Source of the DNA: Serinus canaria
Taxonomy: Eukaryota > Chordata > Aves > Passeriformes > Fringillidae
Length of the DNA stretch: 64,000 nt
NCBI RefSeq assembly: GCF_022539315.1
Contig: NC_066326.1
Location: 15,268,601-15,332,600 of the forward strand
Direction of reading: 5' to 3'
Positions 48,994 through 63,629 of the stretch are shown piece by piece. The notes below the pieces were generated by a model that was not told the DNA's origin, did not search any database, and saw nothing but the letters and a program-made list of their open reading frames with translations. A program made the position numbers and the translations under genes. Numbering within the stretch: the stretch's first letter is position 1; the number at the start of each line of letters is the position of its first letter.

Positions 48994-51900
48994 ATGAATG
49001 GAAAGCCATTATTTACAGGAAGCCTTTGCAAGGCAGGAAAGCCCAGACCTTGGAGCAGGAAAAGTGGCTTTTGTTCATCTCATAAAGGTTGTGAGAGCTG
49101 AAACAGGAGCCAGTGTTAGAGAGGCTGCAGTGCTGAGCCTGGGGCTGCCTGAGCTCAGCATCCCCAGCATCCCTGGGAGCTGGAGGTGCCCCTGGCTGAG
49201 GCTCTGCCCATCTTCCACAAGCTCCTGGCACTGATGGAGCACTCCTCCAGGCACTTGCCACCAAGCACATCAGCCTGGCAAGGACCCCCACTGCATGCTC
49301 AAGGCACAAGACCTGAATGTCCTGGATGGGGCAGGAAGTTACAGGACATTACAGAAGTACTGTGTTTGTGAAAATGAAGAGCAGTAAGCTGCTGAGAGAC
49401 TGAATTAATATCAAAATCAAGCTAAAGCAAACTTTCAAGTTAAGGACCACTAAGCCAGAACCTCCCTGAAGAAGGGAGGGTTCAGTTCTCTGTCTTTATA
49501 CTTTCCCAAGCTTTAACAGCCTTCACTTGTGCAGCTTCAGACTTACTTCCTACAGGGTTCCCCCCTTGCTCTCTAATGACAAGGACAGCTGCAAACCTGC
49601 TGTTCCCCAACATTTGAATGCTCCATTTTGAAATCTTCATTTTTATTAATAAAGTAACAACTACACCTTAATAAGGTACCCAAAAATCCCAGATGTAAAC
49701 CTGTAATATGCTGCTGACAGATCCCTTTCCTCAGTCTAAGGGCATAAGTATTCTTCAGACTAGCAAGTACATTCCCATACCTCTGGTGGGGAAGGACAAG
49801 ATTGATCTGTGTTGTCAGGCAACCAATTGCAAACTAAATATAACACTTCTAAACATTTGTCTATCTCAAATTCATTAAGCACAGAAACTAGATAAAAGGG
49901 GTTGTGTAACAGAAAACATAACCAGCAGCTTTTTAAAAATCAATGTAGTGGTAAAAGCACATGTGACAGCACAATTAGCTAGGATTGAATTTTGTATATT
50001 GACTATGAAAATTCCTCTATGAAATATGCAATCCTAATAAACATGAATGTCTCACTGCATACACTCTCACACAATATCAAGTTCCAGCATGTGTGCTATG
50101 TGAAGAGATCAATGCTCCAAAGAAAGTATCAATTGTACCTATAGACTGTTTCCTACTAGATTAATCACACAAAATTAAGCTTTTACATAGTAAAAGTGTA
50201 TCTTGAAATATGCCCAGTTTGAAACATAAGTAACCCTGTATGAGTGGATGGTCAAAAATTGCAGTGAAGTGGATGAGAAGAGTCAGCTACAGGACAAAGC
50301 AAGAGACTTGCTGCTGGGGGCTGCAATAACTGCACCATGCCAGATGTAACATGCACCAACATGGTCCCATTTTCTTGAAACAAACATATTTTAGAGGCAT
50401 TGTCGATAGCTGCCCTCTTAAAATGTGTTCCAGCAGAAGCAGATGGACTCAGAGAGAGAGCTGGCAACACTCAAAACAGCAGCTTCAAACTTGGGGACAC
50501 ACAGTGACATCATGCTAATTAGTTCACATCATAATCACACTGGCACAGCAATGGTGCCATGCAAGTCCTCCTATGAATCCCACACACATTTGCACACCTG
50601 CACCCTCCTGTGGAACCTCTGTCCTTGAAGAGATTCAAAACTTGACTGCACAATTTTGCCCTGAGCCAACTGTAAATTGTCACTTTAACTGCATAAAATA
50701 TAAATGCTATCAGATACATGAAAGAAAACAGAACCAGCTGCCTGCAGACAGGGCAAGCAGACCTTAAACCATTCTCTGTCACAATGCAGGTATCAGACTT
50801 ACAAATTATAATCTATTATAAGGCTGAGAATTAATTAAGGGCACAGAGGGGTTTTTTCCTGTGGTATGTCTTTTAAGTGTGTGCAATTCTTGCCCTGATG
50901 ACTCTGTCCTTTTCTGTGACTGAAAAGGGGTTTCTAAAAGGGATCCACAGCCTATAAAGGTGCTGGCATTACATTTCAGCAGCTGGGTCTACAAAGTCCT
51001 GATAAGAGCAAACAGGTCTAAAAGAAACAGGTCTAAAAAGAACTTAAAACTTTACACTAAGCTTAAAAAAATACCCAATTTAACTGTGTTCAAAAATACC
51101 CAGCTTCTTTTTGAACAAACACAGGTATTTTTTGACTCCCTGGTGTAATCTATATACAAATATTACCAGAATACTCTGTTGCTATAAAGAGCATATATAC
51201 TGTGTATTTTTGAGGGAGAGCTCAAATAGAACCATACACAGTCTGTCTCTAAAACAGCCACTCATACACCAAATTATGGGAACCAATTGCCCGTATCTCA
51301 CATTGCACAACACTCATTCCATCTCTGTCACTTGAATTTAGACTTCTGATAGCTTACCACAAGTATTTATTCTGTCTGCAGCACAAACAGAATAAGTATA
51401 AAGAGTAATGGATGCAATTTTTTTAAATGAAAACAGATATATAGGAAGGCCTAATTTTCGCTCATTGGCATTATTGTGAACAGGAGAAAAACTAAAGTAG
51501 TTACCAATGTAAAGGAAAATGAGACCAAAATTATTATGAATTGTCTTTGGAAAGCATTCATTTTTCCTTCTATCAAATCCAATTCTCTGCTGGCACAGGT
51601 AGCTGCAGACACAGCAAACAATTAACTCCACTCTGCATATCTGCTGGTTGGGAAAAACTGTTGTCACAGTAACACTGACACAGACAGGTAAGAAATTTCA
51701 TCAGGAATGATGTGTCACAAACAGACACGACACTGAGGAAGTCAGCAAGGACCAAAGCTGCTCCACACAGCTCAGCTGTCCTGCCACAACCCTGACAGCA
51801 CACCTGCAGCACTAGGGTGAGCTCAGGTATTAAGCAGCTGGATTAAGCTCTCCACAAACCTACACAATCTATCCATGTCCTAGAAACAGGGAAGGTTTCT

Positions 51901-52530
51901 AGCTGAGTTGGCCTCTCTCCATCTGATCCCATACAAGCCACTTAAAACAATTCCTTCTTTCTCCCTCCTAATGACATCTAATTACTCCCACAGAGCAGAG
52001 CTCCTACCTGCCCAATAATCCACTGCCTGTGCCAAGACACTGGATTCACTCAGCCCATTAAAATCCTTGTTAGATCAGTGACAATACAGATTATTGAATT
52101 TAAAGATGCCTTCTGTGGGAAGGGATAGTTTGCCAGTAAGAATAAGGGGCTTCTCCCTTTTTGTCCCAACTAGGTGCACACATCAATTACTTCTATCCCA
52201 GCACTCACAACAGCCCAGGACCATTTGTCTTGTGGTATTAATTCACATCAAAATAATATAAAACCTGGGTTGTTTTCTCTTTCTTTTGTTTGTGTAGAAG
52301 CAAGCAAATAGAAGTGTAGTGTCAGAAATCAAACACCTGAGTACTAAGAGAAATAAATGCAATAGCTTGGATGTAAGCTGCTCTCAATGCCAAGAAACTG
52401 AAGGTAGTAAACTGCAGTGCCAATTTTTAAAAGCACTCAAATTTAAAGAATTTAAAGGAATACAGAGCAGAATCTCAGGCTTATGCTGCAGGAGAGCTGC
52501 CAGAAGTGAATGAAAATTTAAGGACACATA
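48994..52530. other. Unique sequence, no gene called
   Basis: A GC-richer patch at 49080-49330 carries overlapping frames on both strands (98 and 78 codons). The rest is AT-rich and unremarkable. Frames of 109 and 79 codons on the minus strand at 51338-51812 have no known domain. Confidence 0.5.
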
Positions 52531-53480
52531 CATAAACAGAACATATGGAGGAAGAGGCAACACAATGTTTCTAGAAGAAAATCACGACTTGTGAGCTATG
52601 AGAGCTCTTGGAAAAAGTCACAGGCATATGGACAGGATATATCTGCCTGATATAGCATTGCTGGATTTCCATAAGGCTTCTGATCACACCTATCACTGAA
52701 ATTTCTCATTAATCTGTGAGGGACAGAAATACGTTAAATTGGGTAAATGTTCACAAATGAATGATAAAAAAATAAATCCTCCACCTAATACAAAAATAAA
52801 TCCACCATCCAACCCAGGAAGCCTCCAGTGTGGCCCCAGTGCTCAAGCAGCAATCATGTAGAGATCATGCACAGATTTCTGCTAAAGGCTAAACTGTTCA
52901 ACATATTCATAAATCATCTGCAAAAGAGGCAAATACCAAGTTGAAAAATTCTGCTTATGCTGAGAAAGCATCTATAATAATAAAATATAACTTGTCTGTA
53001 GAGACTTGTGGAGGGTTCTCAGTGCTGAGTGACTGATAGAGGAGCAGATAAAGCTACACTTACAAATTCAAAGTAGTGTACACACAGAAAGATGATCCTT
53101 ACTTCCTACACAGAGTGACTGACCTGGAAACTATTACCTGGGAATGAGATTTTGAAGTCACAATCTACACTTCTGTAAACACCTCGACTCCATTAGCAGT
53201 TAAAAAAATCAAATCAAATACTAGGGACTATTAACAAAGGAATAAGCATGCTCTTAACTAAATATATCAGTACTACATCTGGAAAAGAGGCAGATAAGAG
53301 TATGATGAAGATCTTGAAGATACTAGAAGACAGGGAAAAGTTAGATAGGAAAAAGTGTTCAATAACTCTCATACTACAAGAGCTATAGGATGTCAAATGA
53401 AATTGCAACATGTAATTACATTGTAGAAATCATTCCCTGAGGATATAAAAATTTACAAAGGTTCAGAAATAAAGTGTATC
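52531..53480 (+). mobile_element. Ancient decayed CR1-like LINE with RT remnants
   Basis: Degenerate copy of CR1-family ORF2 and 3' region. At 52661-52684 the DNA reads L-D-F-H-K-A-S-D, matching the LDFxKAFD motif of LINE reverse transcriptase with F changed to S. At 52894-52920 it reads L-F-N-I-F-I-N-H-L, matching the LFNIFINDL block. The two are 233 bp apart, close to the roughly 70 residues expected in CR1. The catalytic ADD that should follow is not preserved (S-A-Y-A near 52952), and stops and frameshifts interrupt the rest. Further matches to CR1-like sequence occur near 52577-52600 and, at lower quality, about 53330-53450. The element is dead and far older than the CR1 end at 44.2 kb. 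A 24-bp-spaced repeat (AAAAATAAATCC at 52768 and 52792) interrupts it. Limits are approximate. Confidence 0.7.
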
Positions 53481-56400
53481 ACTGGAATAGAGAGGGAAGT
53501 GTTATGTGCTTCTCCTGCTCTTCAGCATTTTCCTAGACTGGCCAAGCATTGCTATAAACAGGATCCAGGTTTGGAAAAGTGTCTGAATTAGGCTGCACTG
53601 TGCCAAACAAGCACACTCACATGTGGGAATTGCATTCTGAAAGGCATCTAACTCACATGAAGCACTACAGGATCCTCTGAGGAGTTCACAAAAAATCAGA
53701 AAACAAGCCTAGAAGATAGTTTCCAACATTCTTCATAACACAATGTTGTTTTCATCCTTTGCACAAGAATAGTAAGAAAATTACTCAGCAGACTCTGCCC
53801 AACTCTAAATCACACAGCCACAAACTCCCAGAGAGCCAGTGTGCACATAGAAGCTGTAATGGTTTCCTCTAGCTTTAGGAAGCAAATTAAGATATTAACT
53901 ATAATGAAAACAGAACAATAAAGGTAAGAGCAAGAAACTTTATCTCAGTCCAGAAACATTAGAGATCCAAATCTAGGGGAAAATAGCCCATCAGCTCCAG
54001 GGTTTATGATTTTCCACATCAGATTTTTCCTCCTACTGTGTACCAAGAACATTCCACGTTTTATTTGTATTTATTGCTTTTTTAATATATAGAAAAATGC
54101 TGCTGTTGAACTATTAGATTACTACTTTTCCAGGATTAACATTAAAGCAACAAATACCTTCTCAGCCTTACTTTAGCTCTGGAGACAGATCTAGTACCAG
54201 CAGCCTTGACACCACTAGAGTCTATAGGAGATATTATTATAAACTCATAACATCTTGTTTATGCCATTTATATTTCATTTCTATTATATTTTTACAAAAT
54301 CAAATCACAAAGCAATAATCTGCCCACAAAACAAAACTGTACAGAGCCAGCTGGTCACTACTTGATAGTTAGGGAAACTAAGGCAAGAGAACAAATATTT
54401 GCTTGCTGACTCCTAACAAATGTGGCAGAATGAGTAATATAAGTTTATTTCTGTATTTAACAGCAAACATTACTCTCTGCACAGCAGCCACATAACTTCC
54501 CAACCAAGGGGAAAGGCTCCTTTCTTCTGGATGTGATGCTTTGAGCTGGTCAAGCTGGATTACCTCCACTGAAGGCAAGGACACAGAGTAATAAAACCTG
54601 TGATTCAGACAACTTGGGATTTCATTCTGCTTCCAGCAGTGCCCTGCTGCTTTGCCTTGAGCATTAATTTCACTTCAGCCAGCTGAACACATCCCATCCT
54701 TTGGCTCTGTGTGGTGCCCCCAATGGGCTGTAAGCTCTGCTGGGTCAGGGACTGTGATCTGACACTGCAGCACCACTGCTCCCCACAGCTGTGTCTGTGG
54801 GGCTGTGAAAGCCCCTTGGGCCATGTCCAGGACAAACAGGGGAAGTGAGGGGATCCCTTCACACCTGCACAGGGAGGAAAATAAGGTAATGGGCCAGGGA
54901 GTAAAGGCAAACAAAAAAATCCTCTTCAGTTACACACGGGGAACATTCCTGACACAGATAAAACATTCCACCTGCAGGAGAAAGACTATCCAAAAAAACA
55001 CACAGAGCAAACTCAGATGGTGGTGTCACCACTGGGCTGTGACCAGGCAGGCCCACTGGAAGCACAGACAGCTCTGCCAGCACTAAACCACATGGCAAGG
55101 TGAGTGTGAAGGTCACTGAACACTTCTTGAATTCTCCCCCTCCTGACACACCTGGGCTGAATAACTGCCTGTCAAAGAAAACCAGTGTTCATGATCAATC
55201 CAGCTTCCCTTTTATGGGATGCTCTCAAGACACACCAGGGTACAGAAGATAACTAGACTGACAAGTCCCAAGCTTGAGACACTTGCAAGACAAGTAGGAA
55301 TAAAGGGGAGCAGAGTTAGTGTATTCATGAGCAGTCAACTAAATTTTTATTTGAACAGAAAGAACACAGTGGAGAGTTTAAATAATTTGGGAAAGGTCAG
55401 CATCCAGTCCTACCTTCACAAACCTGAACACCAGGCACTTCTGAGAGCTTTGCCTGTGACTAGAGTGGACACTCCTCTTAGTGTGTTTGAGATGTCATGA
55501 GCAGCAAGTCAGAGCCATATGAAGTAGGAGCCACCCAACTGGAGGTTTTTTTCTTTTTTAATCACTTTCTGCAATTAGTTTGAGCAACCAAGAGATGGAT
55601 TTTGGCTAGAAATATCTTTTAAATTAGAAGCCACAACTGAGCAAATAGAAGACTGTTTACAAAAACATTCATTATTTATTTACAGACACTCCTGCAAATG
55701 GAGTCTTCTAAAAAAATTGACAGAGACTTGGAAGAATAGCACAGTTTTCTGTGATGAGCATATCAGACACTTTAGAGGTTGAAATGTATTCCAGGCTAGA
55801 ATAAAAGTAACACATGAAGGGTCATGGGTCAGCTAACTGGAAGACATGTGCATCATTGCCATTAGTCCCATCATTAAGTACACACTGGAGCTAGGAATTA
55901 AGGCAATATAATTTTGAAAAACCTTCAGATTGAAAAAAATTCAAGAGGAGCAAACAAATCCATACATTTAAAAAGTCAATTCATTAAGAAGAGTGAGTCT
56001 TTGCATCAGGAAAGTTAAAGATTTAAATTGAAAAGGCCCCAGCAGGCATAGCCCCAGTGGAGAGTTTTAAACATAACACAGAGGGGAAAAAAAAAAAGGC
56101 TATTAACAGCTCTAGGGCCTTCCAGTACATTCTCCTCTTTAAATGCTGAAAACTTGGCACAAGGAAAGAAATCTGGGAAAGCTCTCAAAGTCAGTGCTAG
56201 TCTCATGTCAAGAATAAGAGAGAGATTAGGTGGAGTTCTGGATTTTTCTGAATCATTTACGCCAGCCTTAGCAGAGCATGGTTTTGTTTCTTTTTCAGAT
56301 TTAATAGGTTTCTGACAGACAGCCTCAGGAAACCTTCTATAAAAATTCAGAACTTTGATTACATTACTGTCAATATTTTAGGTTTAAAAGACAGGTGTGG

Positions 56401-59400
56401 GAGCTCACTCAACCTTGCCACAAATGCATACCTCAATTTAAACTGCACTTTCAACATTGCAATATTGCTTTTAAAAAGCAGCACACCAACAGGATAACTT
56501 TCAATCTCTAAGATTTATATATACACACAGGATTTTAGACAGAACTTATTTTAAATTTCCAATCCACTTTAATTCAAAGACAGTTTTGTGATTTCAAAAG
56601 GAGCAAGATCAGACAAAACAGATAAAATATAATCAAGGTGTGTGTGATTGTATCACTTAGTGCTTCTTTTCAGCTGTAGATTTATGCTACAGTGATAGAT
56701 GAGATCCCCTTTATTACAGTCTAGAACCAAAGCTACAGCATCACTCTGCCTGTTCCCAGCAGCTCAAAGAAAAGGACATCCAGAAATCAAACTAAAACCA
56801 AGAGACTTATACTTGCAGTTTGCAATTTCCTCTGTAAAGAGGTCAGAGAATGCCTTTAATTGGAGTGTCTGAGTGCTTAGACTGCAAACTAATCCTGTAT
56901 CTCAAGCCAATTTACTTAAGGGCATTAAAATGCTTGGAAAGAAAGATATTTATACCAAAAGTCTTATCATTGCCCAATGCCTTGTGCCAGTGTGTGTGAA
57001 GAAATGAACATTTTAAGAGTCTGGTGTAAACAACTAATGAAGTGAGACCACTCCTATTTTGCCTGCACCAACAACAGAGCCACAGATAACTTTTAAACCA
57101 AGTCCTCATGCCCACACAAACAGACACCACAGGCCACTTACTTCTTGCACAGTGCCCATTTCCACAGTGAGCATTCCTGCATGCCAGCAGAGATAAAATG
57201 ATGTACAGAGCTCACAGAGAGCTCCCAGCACAGCTAAAGCAAGCACAGAGCAGCAGTGAAACAATGGGATTTCAGAGAGTTTCCCATGCTCTGGTCTACC
57301 TCAGGGTATTCAATCTGCTTCTGTTTAAACAGAACCTTTTGGGATGTCAGGGGAAAAGCACATTTTCAACATCTGCAGTATCTGGGACCTTAGAGCTGCC
57401 AAGATTACACTGGTCATCTCCACACTGGAAGACCTTTGCCATGCAGCACGAGGCAATGGCAATTAGAGTTAGCACCAGGCCAACCTCACAGCACCACAGG
57501 ACTGGCAACAATTCTTCACAACCTGCTCCAGGTCACAAATGTTTGGCTTCGTGTCCTGCAAATTTAAATTTACTTCATTTACTTCACCTTGTCCACCTCA
57601 AGAGTATCAGATTTTAGATCATTTACTGAAATTTTTTAAGCAATGGAGGAGAAAACCTGTGCATTATACATTGACTGCCTCTGAAATAATACTTTGACCT
57701 GAAGAGAAAAATCTACTTTTAGAAGCAACAGGTTGCACAAATCATCTCTTTTCCTCCCTTAACTCTCTTTCCTTTCAGCTCACACCTTCCAATTCTCCCA
57801 AAATGAATACATATAGGATAAAGCAGTTGAATTCATTAACATTTAAGTTTGTTCTTCCAGATAGTTATGCCTTATATAGAATAGGCAACAAAGTCAGAGT
57901 ATTTCAAATAAGAACTGCTGCAAGCCCAAGAGTCCTTTCTATTTAGAGAACAGTGCAATATGCAAATATGGCACTGCAAAGGACTCTATTTCAGTAAAAA
58001 CTCATCACCATGTGTCAAATCAAAGCTTTTCTCCTCCTCATCCTCTCAGTAGGAGCATTCTTCCTGGGAACCTGTGATCTAGCTAGAACATCTAGCAATT
58101 TTTTACAATAATGGGTGAAAGTTATATAAATGCACTTGAAAGGTGAATCAAGTTTTGTAAGACACAATTAGAGCTGCTGTTTGTAATGCCCAAAATGTAC
58201 AAAATTCATTGAATCAGCAAAATGACCTTCCAATTTGGTGATCTCAATCCTTTACCTTCCCACACTGCATTTCACATTATCATTTATTAAGTGCTTGCTT
58301 TTGTGGGGTTTTTTGTAGGACATGAAGGAATCATGGAGTTATGTCTAAAATTTCATACTGGGAGGTTGATAATAGAATCATCTGTAACCTGAAATAGATA
58401 CAAAATCCAAACACTACACTGGACTGCACTCTGACACAGACTTCCCAAGTACATCCAAATAAGTCATTTAACCTCTCTGCCCCATTTATGCCACCCACAG
58501 GCATTTCACTTCTGTTCCAAGGCTGCAAGTTACTGACATTTAAAGGCAAAAATCTGCATTACTGGAAATGCTCAAAGTTAAAAGGAGTCCTCCATCTTTC
58601 AATTCTCTGAAGAGCTACAAAGTCAGGACTGAAAAAAGGATTTTCTGGAAGCAGTCAAACGAGACCACTTCTGCAGGTGAGACTTCTACAAATAAATGAG
58701 ATGGCTGGGGGAAAATAAAGTCTAAGCAATGGAAGACACAAGATATCAGATGCAACACATGTACTAAAAACAGCAGCTCACCCTCCTGCACCTTTGGAAA
58801 ATCACCGTGGTGTTACCATGCCAAAAAGGCCACTCTGGGACCAGTTTTACCCAAAATACACGTCTGTAGTTCATTTACCTGATGAATCTAAATTGCACAG
58901 TCTGTCTCCTGTGATTTCAGCCTCCTTCAACTTATCCTGATTAGTCTTCCCAGCACTTCTTACTCAACGGTTCAGACTGGCAGCCCCAGCTCCAGGGGTT
59001 AGCAATTGTGTCACTCCGGGCATCCCTGAGAGGAGCAATTAGACAGAGTCCTCTGGCACAAACGCAGACACTGACTGGGGTGAGTGCAGTGACAAAGGTG
59101 CAGGAAGAAACAAAGCCCATTCATGCCAGTGGAACTGATGGCAGAAGCTCAGCCACTAGAATCCAACAGGTAATTTCAGCATGGACAGGGAAAATCTGCA
59201 GAAAAGGACAGTACAGATCCAGCTATGCTTACAGCACATGGGTTTATTTGCCAGAGAAAATTAGTATTCCACAGGAGCTGTCTAAAAAAAGCTTGCATCA
59301 CTGAAAATGCCAACTTTTTCACTTGTAATTATGGCACACCAATACTATTTTTAGTTTGATTTGAGGATCCCTATATTTGTAGAAGGGACTGTTTTGACCA

Positions 59401-59640
59401 ATAATGCAGATACTTCTTTTCTCTGCAAGGGGTGAAAGGACTGTTTTAAAATAACCCTTTCACACATAAGTAGACAAAATAATTGAAATAAAAACTGATT
59501 AGATAAGACTACTAATTAACCCATTTGTCATCAACCCATCTGTTACCAACCAATTTGGTCAATTCATGAAGAAGAACTGCCTCATTACATTTAGCACAGA
59601 TTATGAGAAGGAAGCTTTAACACGATAAGTAACGGAAAAC
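53481..59640. other. Unique sequence, no gene called
   Basis: AT-rich sequence with a GC-richer patch at 54650-54860 holding overlapping minus-strand frames. The largest plus-strand frame is 139 codons at 57198-57617 and shows no domain. An A-run lies near 56087-56097. No repeat family is recognised with confidence. Confidence 0.5.
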
Positions 59641-59655
59641 CTTCCTTCCTTCCTT
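59641..59655 (+). repeat. Short (CTTC)n repeat
   Basis: Nearly four CTTC units. Trivial simple repeat. Confidence 0.7.
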
Positions 59656-61724
59656 GTGGAAAAGTTCCTAGTTGCCCAGAAAATCAATTAGCAGCACGGG
59701 CAGTTCAGTAGATCATTTACTCCACCTTTTGGCAGGACAAAGGAGTGCAATGAAATTGAGTTCCTTCTTCCTCTCCCACTCCCCCAGTGCTGGAAACTCA
59801 GAGTGCTGTGGATACAAAAGGCTCCACGGCATTGCTTTTCCCACAAGGGCAAAGCTCATCACTGAGTATCTCTCACTCAGAAAGTAAAAATAGATGCTAA
59901 ATAGTGATTTCTTGCATAAAAGGATGCTGCTTAAAAGCATCAAGTCTCAGCTAAGACCTCCATGCAATAGAACTGGTAGAGACTGGAAGGTTCCAGGCCC
60001 AGAAGGTCTCTCTGTTCTCCCTGAAGTTGCCAAAAGTTGTTGCTACTTAATTAATTTGAATAAAAATGTCCATAGCTAAAATAAGAAAGTCAGAGAATCT
60101 TTAAACCACCTTGAAAAGAAATGTAAATGAAGAAATACTTGGAGAAGCAAGAAAATATTATTGCAGATGAAGAAAGTAGCCTCATTCATTAATCTCTGAT
60201 AATATTTCCTTCCTACCAGCGTTTCAGTAACAGCCACACATAGAACAGTCAAACCCACTGAATTATTACAATTAAGCATAGAGTGGTGGGTTTTTTTCAG
60301 CTGTAGAAAATAAATAGAAGGCTGACAGAAGAAGCAAACAATTAAGACAGCATTATGAGAGCAGTCTTATGAACAGCTTTAAAACATGAAGACAATACCC
60401 AGCTCTATTAACATCACAAAAGCTCTGCAAAAGAAAAAAAAGCTAAGGTAAGAATAACTTCTATATTATGGGAAATACTTCCATATACTATTAAAATGAC
60501 ATTGCTATTATTTTTGCTGCTGTAATATGGCATTGCTTCAGGCACATGAGCATTATGTGCAGTAATGTAACCCATGATTACAGGAAGCAGATAAATGGTC
60601 TCACATGGAGCTATTTCCCAGTATTCCTCATTTGAAAAACACTTTTTTTTTCCAGTTACTGTAAGACAAAAACATTAAGAGAGTCTTATTCACAAATCCA
60701 TTTATAGAAATATAAAAATTGAATGCTCCAGTAGGAAGCCAAATTTTTGGAGTGTTCTCAGAACTCCTGATTATCTCAAAGTAGCTCTAAATTTACAACA
60801 CAAAAACCTGGGAGAGAAATACTCAGGAAAGGAGCAGAAGCCACATCAATCAACTGAATTCCAATGCCTGCTTGATCCCTGACTGCACCTTACATTCCTG
60901 ACAGGGAGTAAATTTTGGGACCCAAAAATGTCAGTAGGCTTTTCCTGTAATTTTATAAAAAATACAAAATTCTGTAGAGAAATTCATACTTGACTGAAAA
61001 CTGTTTACACAAGCACACCTTAGGGGGGAAGAAACACTTTGTATTTCACAGCTATAAATCAGATCACATAAATAGGGGAAAAAAATGCAGAGCCTCACAG
61101 GTATTGCCAGTAAAGAGCAAAGCATACTTGTACAAATGAAGGTCACAAATAATAGCTTAGTTAAATCACTCAAATGTGATTAAATTTTGAGTCAAATAAA
61201 AAAATCTCTTCACACTGAGAAATGAATGATATAATTACAAGCAATCTAATAAACTCTTCATTACTATAGGAAGTCCAGCATTGATTAACAAAATTAATTT
61301 CACTTTTTTTGTGTTGGAGGATACAACCAGTGAAATCTTGAACAACAGGAGTAAAAGAGGACCCAGAACCTGGCAGGAAAACAAGCAGACAACAAGGGAA
61401 TGCAATGTCTCAGTGCTAAGCAAACCAACAGGGGAAAGGGCAGCACTCAGGGACACAGGAAGGGAGAGATACAGAAAGAGAAAGGGAAGGTAGGGAAAAA
61501 TAACAGAAAATAATAAACTGCCTGCAGGGTAATCAGGTTAAAGCCATGAACACACCTCAGCTGTGCTGAATCACAGAAGTTGTGAAAAATGACCCAGAGA
61601 TGCACAAAAAGCCAAGGAGATATCCCCAAATTCCCCAGCACAGGAATGAAGTGCCTCCAGCTAGGGAAAGATCAACACAATTTCAAAGCATGAAAGATAA
61701 TTTCAGTTCATCCAAGGGAAATCC
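59656..61724. other. Unique sequence, no gene called
   Basis: AT-rich sequence. A purine-rich stretch lies at about 61455-61515. Open frames do not exceed 80 codons apart from a 97-codon frame at 61582-61875 that runs through the CA repeat. No features recognised. Confidence 0.5.
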
Positions 61725-61757
61725 AGACACACACACCCCACACACACACGCACACAA
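61725..61757 (+). repeat. Imperfect (CA)n microsatellite
   Basis: About 33 bp of CA dinucleotides interrupted by CCC and a G. May be polymorphic. Confidence 0.85.
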
Positions 61758-63570
61758 GTGTTGGTCAGTTTTTACACTGATTTTATTAAAAAGGCTGAGC
61801 TGGCTCTTCAGTATCCAGTGCCACTTGTTGATGCCTTGTACTTCACAAGACTTTTTTGCAGGTCACTTGGGTTAAAAGGAAACTTAGTGAGAGGTAATCC
61901 TGCTCAGAATCTGACAGTTGATCTGTTGACTGTGAGAAATATTTCTGTCATGCCTTAATTTTGCATTTCATTTCAAACCAGAAGCCCTGAAGGGCAGGTT
62001 TAATCAGAAAGTCTGACTGGCCACATCTGCCAAGACAATACATCCTTATGATGCCAGTGAATTATCCCCATCCCTTTTAATTTGGGTTTTAAAAAATATT
62101 TGGATAATACTTACAGCATGCTAAAATCCAGAATCAGTAAATGGAAAAGGAATGGATTTTTTTCCATCACAGAATTACAGCAACATAATCTGCAGTATGC
62201 TCTGCATCTTTTTGTTGGCTAATTTTACTGCCTCTCAAGCATGAGGGCTTTGCTGTCACTTCCACAGATATATGTTCCAGATAAATTTAAATGAGGAGCA
62301 AATTAGGAAGTTATCATTCAGGAAAAATTCCTGCCAACTGTTGTGTTTTTACCACGAGCAAACCAAACATTGCTGACCCATCTCACCTCTCCCTCATTTT
62401 TCCTGCCTTTCAGATTCCCACAGTCACAATCCCTTCCCATTCTTGTACAAATTTAACAAACATCTGTCTGTACAACCATCTATCACTGTGTCACCAACTG
62501 CAGGGCAAATCCTGCAGTCTGAACAACCCAACCAATAGGAATTCCAGAGCCAGGGTGCAAAATCAGGGCAAGTAGCAGGTTGGTTGTAAGGGCACAGTCT
62601 CAGCCCAGCTCCAGCACATCAGGTGCTAAAATCCAGCATGAACCCAGCCCTCTGACAGCTGAGCTGGCAGCAGGGCCACCTACACTGGCTTTAGTTTGGC
62701 TTTTTTCACAAATCAAACTGCTGATTACATGCAGGATGAAAAAGAGCAGCCCTGAAAGGGATACAGATTTTTAAACTTTCAAAGCTTTTTTTTCCCCCCA
62801 CCTCAGCCCCTTTCCATGCTTTACCTACTTTTCTGATAATGTAATTTGTCAGCTGTGTAGTGATGAAATGCCCTGATCAGAGGCCAAGGTCTAGTTGCTT
62901 AATCTGCAAAGTCACCCACATGCTGCAATAGTTCAATCACTTGGAGTCACACCACCTCTCCACCTACTGCCTTGGCTTTGCCCTCCAGGAATGAGTGGAT
63001 AACAGTTTCTGTTCTGAAATTCAGGTGCTTTTAAATAGATCTGTCAGGATCTGAGCACTTCTTGAGAAGTAAGTCCAAAGACTCACATTTGTTTTCAGCC
63101 TTCTACCATTAACAAGCTGAATCCAGCCAATTTGGGGCTCACTCAGAGAAAACACTCAGTTTTCCTGCTTGTTCACAAGCAGCACAACTTTGCAAGTTTG
63201 ATTCTGCTCTTCTTTTAAAAATGTGGCAGTAAGATGAAGTAAGGAAATAAGACTGGGTAGATGAAGCACTAAAGAGAGCAGGATACAACAGCATTGCTAA
63301 CTCAGGCAAACTCACAGGGAAAAAGTCACTTTATGTGGACTCACGAGACTCCCTCTGTTCCTGCATTAATGTGCTTTGCTCCCTTTGCCAGCTCTCAGGC
63401 TCCAATGTGCCTTCCAGGCTCTTACATCACTGTCTTGCATTACTCATGAAGCCTGGCAGCTCAGAATTTTGTAGATCTGGATTTCCATCTCATGTTTGAA
63501 TGTTTTTCCCACCTGAATACCCAGCTACAGCTCTACCAGGTGGCGTGTGTTTAGTCCTGGGTTTATGAAT
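61758..63570. other. Unique sequence, no gene called
   Basis: Mixed sequence with no long open frames (at most 94 codons) and no recognised repeats. Confidence 0.5.
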
Positions 63571-63629
63571 TAAAACAAAAAAAAAAAACCCAAAAAAAAC
63601 CCAAAAAAGCAAACAAAAAAAAAAGAGAA
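63571..63629 (+). repeat. A-rich tract with CCC/C interruptions
   Basis: About 59 bp of A-runs (up to 12) separated by CCC, GC or C. It may be a decayed poly(A) or an expanding A-rich simple repeat. No retrotransposed sequence is recognised upstream. Confidence 0.85.

Noticed and set aside
53174..53190. Resemblance to the start of the miR-30 mature sequence (TGTAAACACCTCGACT)
   Set aside because: One base is missing relative to miR-30, no complementary arm lies on either side, and it falls inside the decayed CR1.
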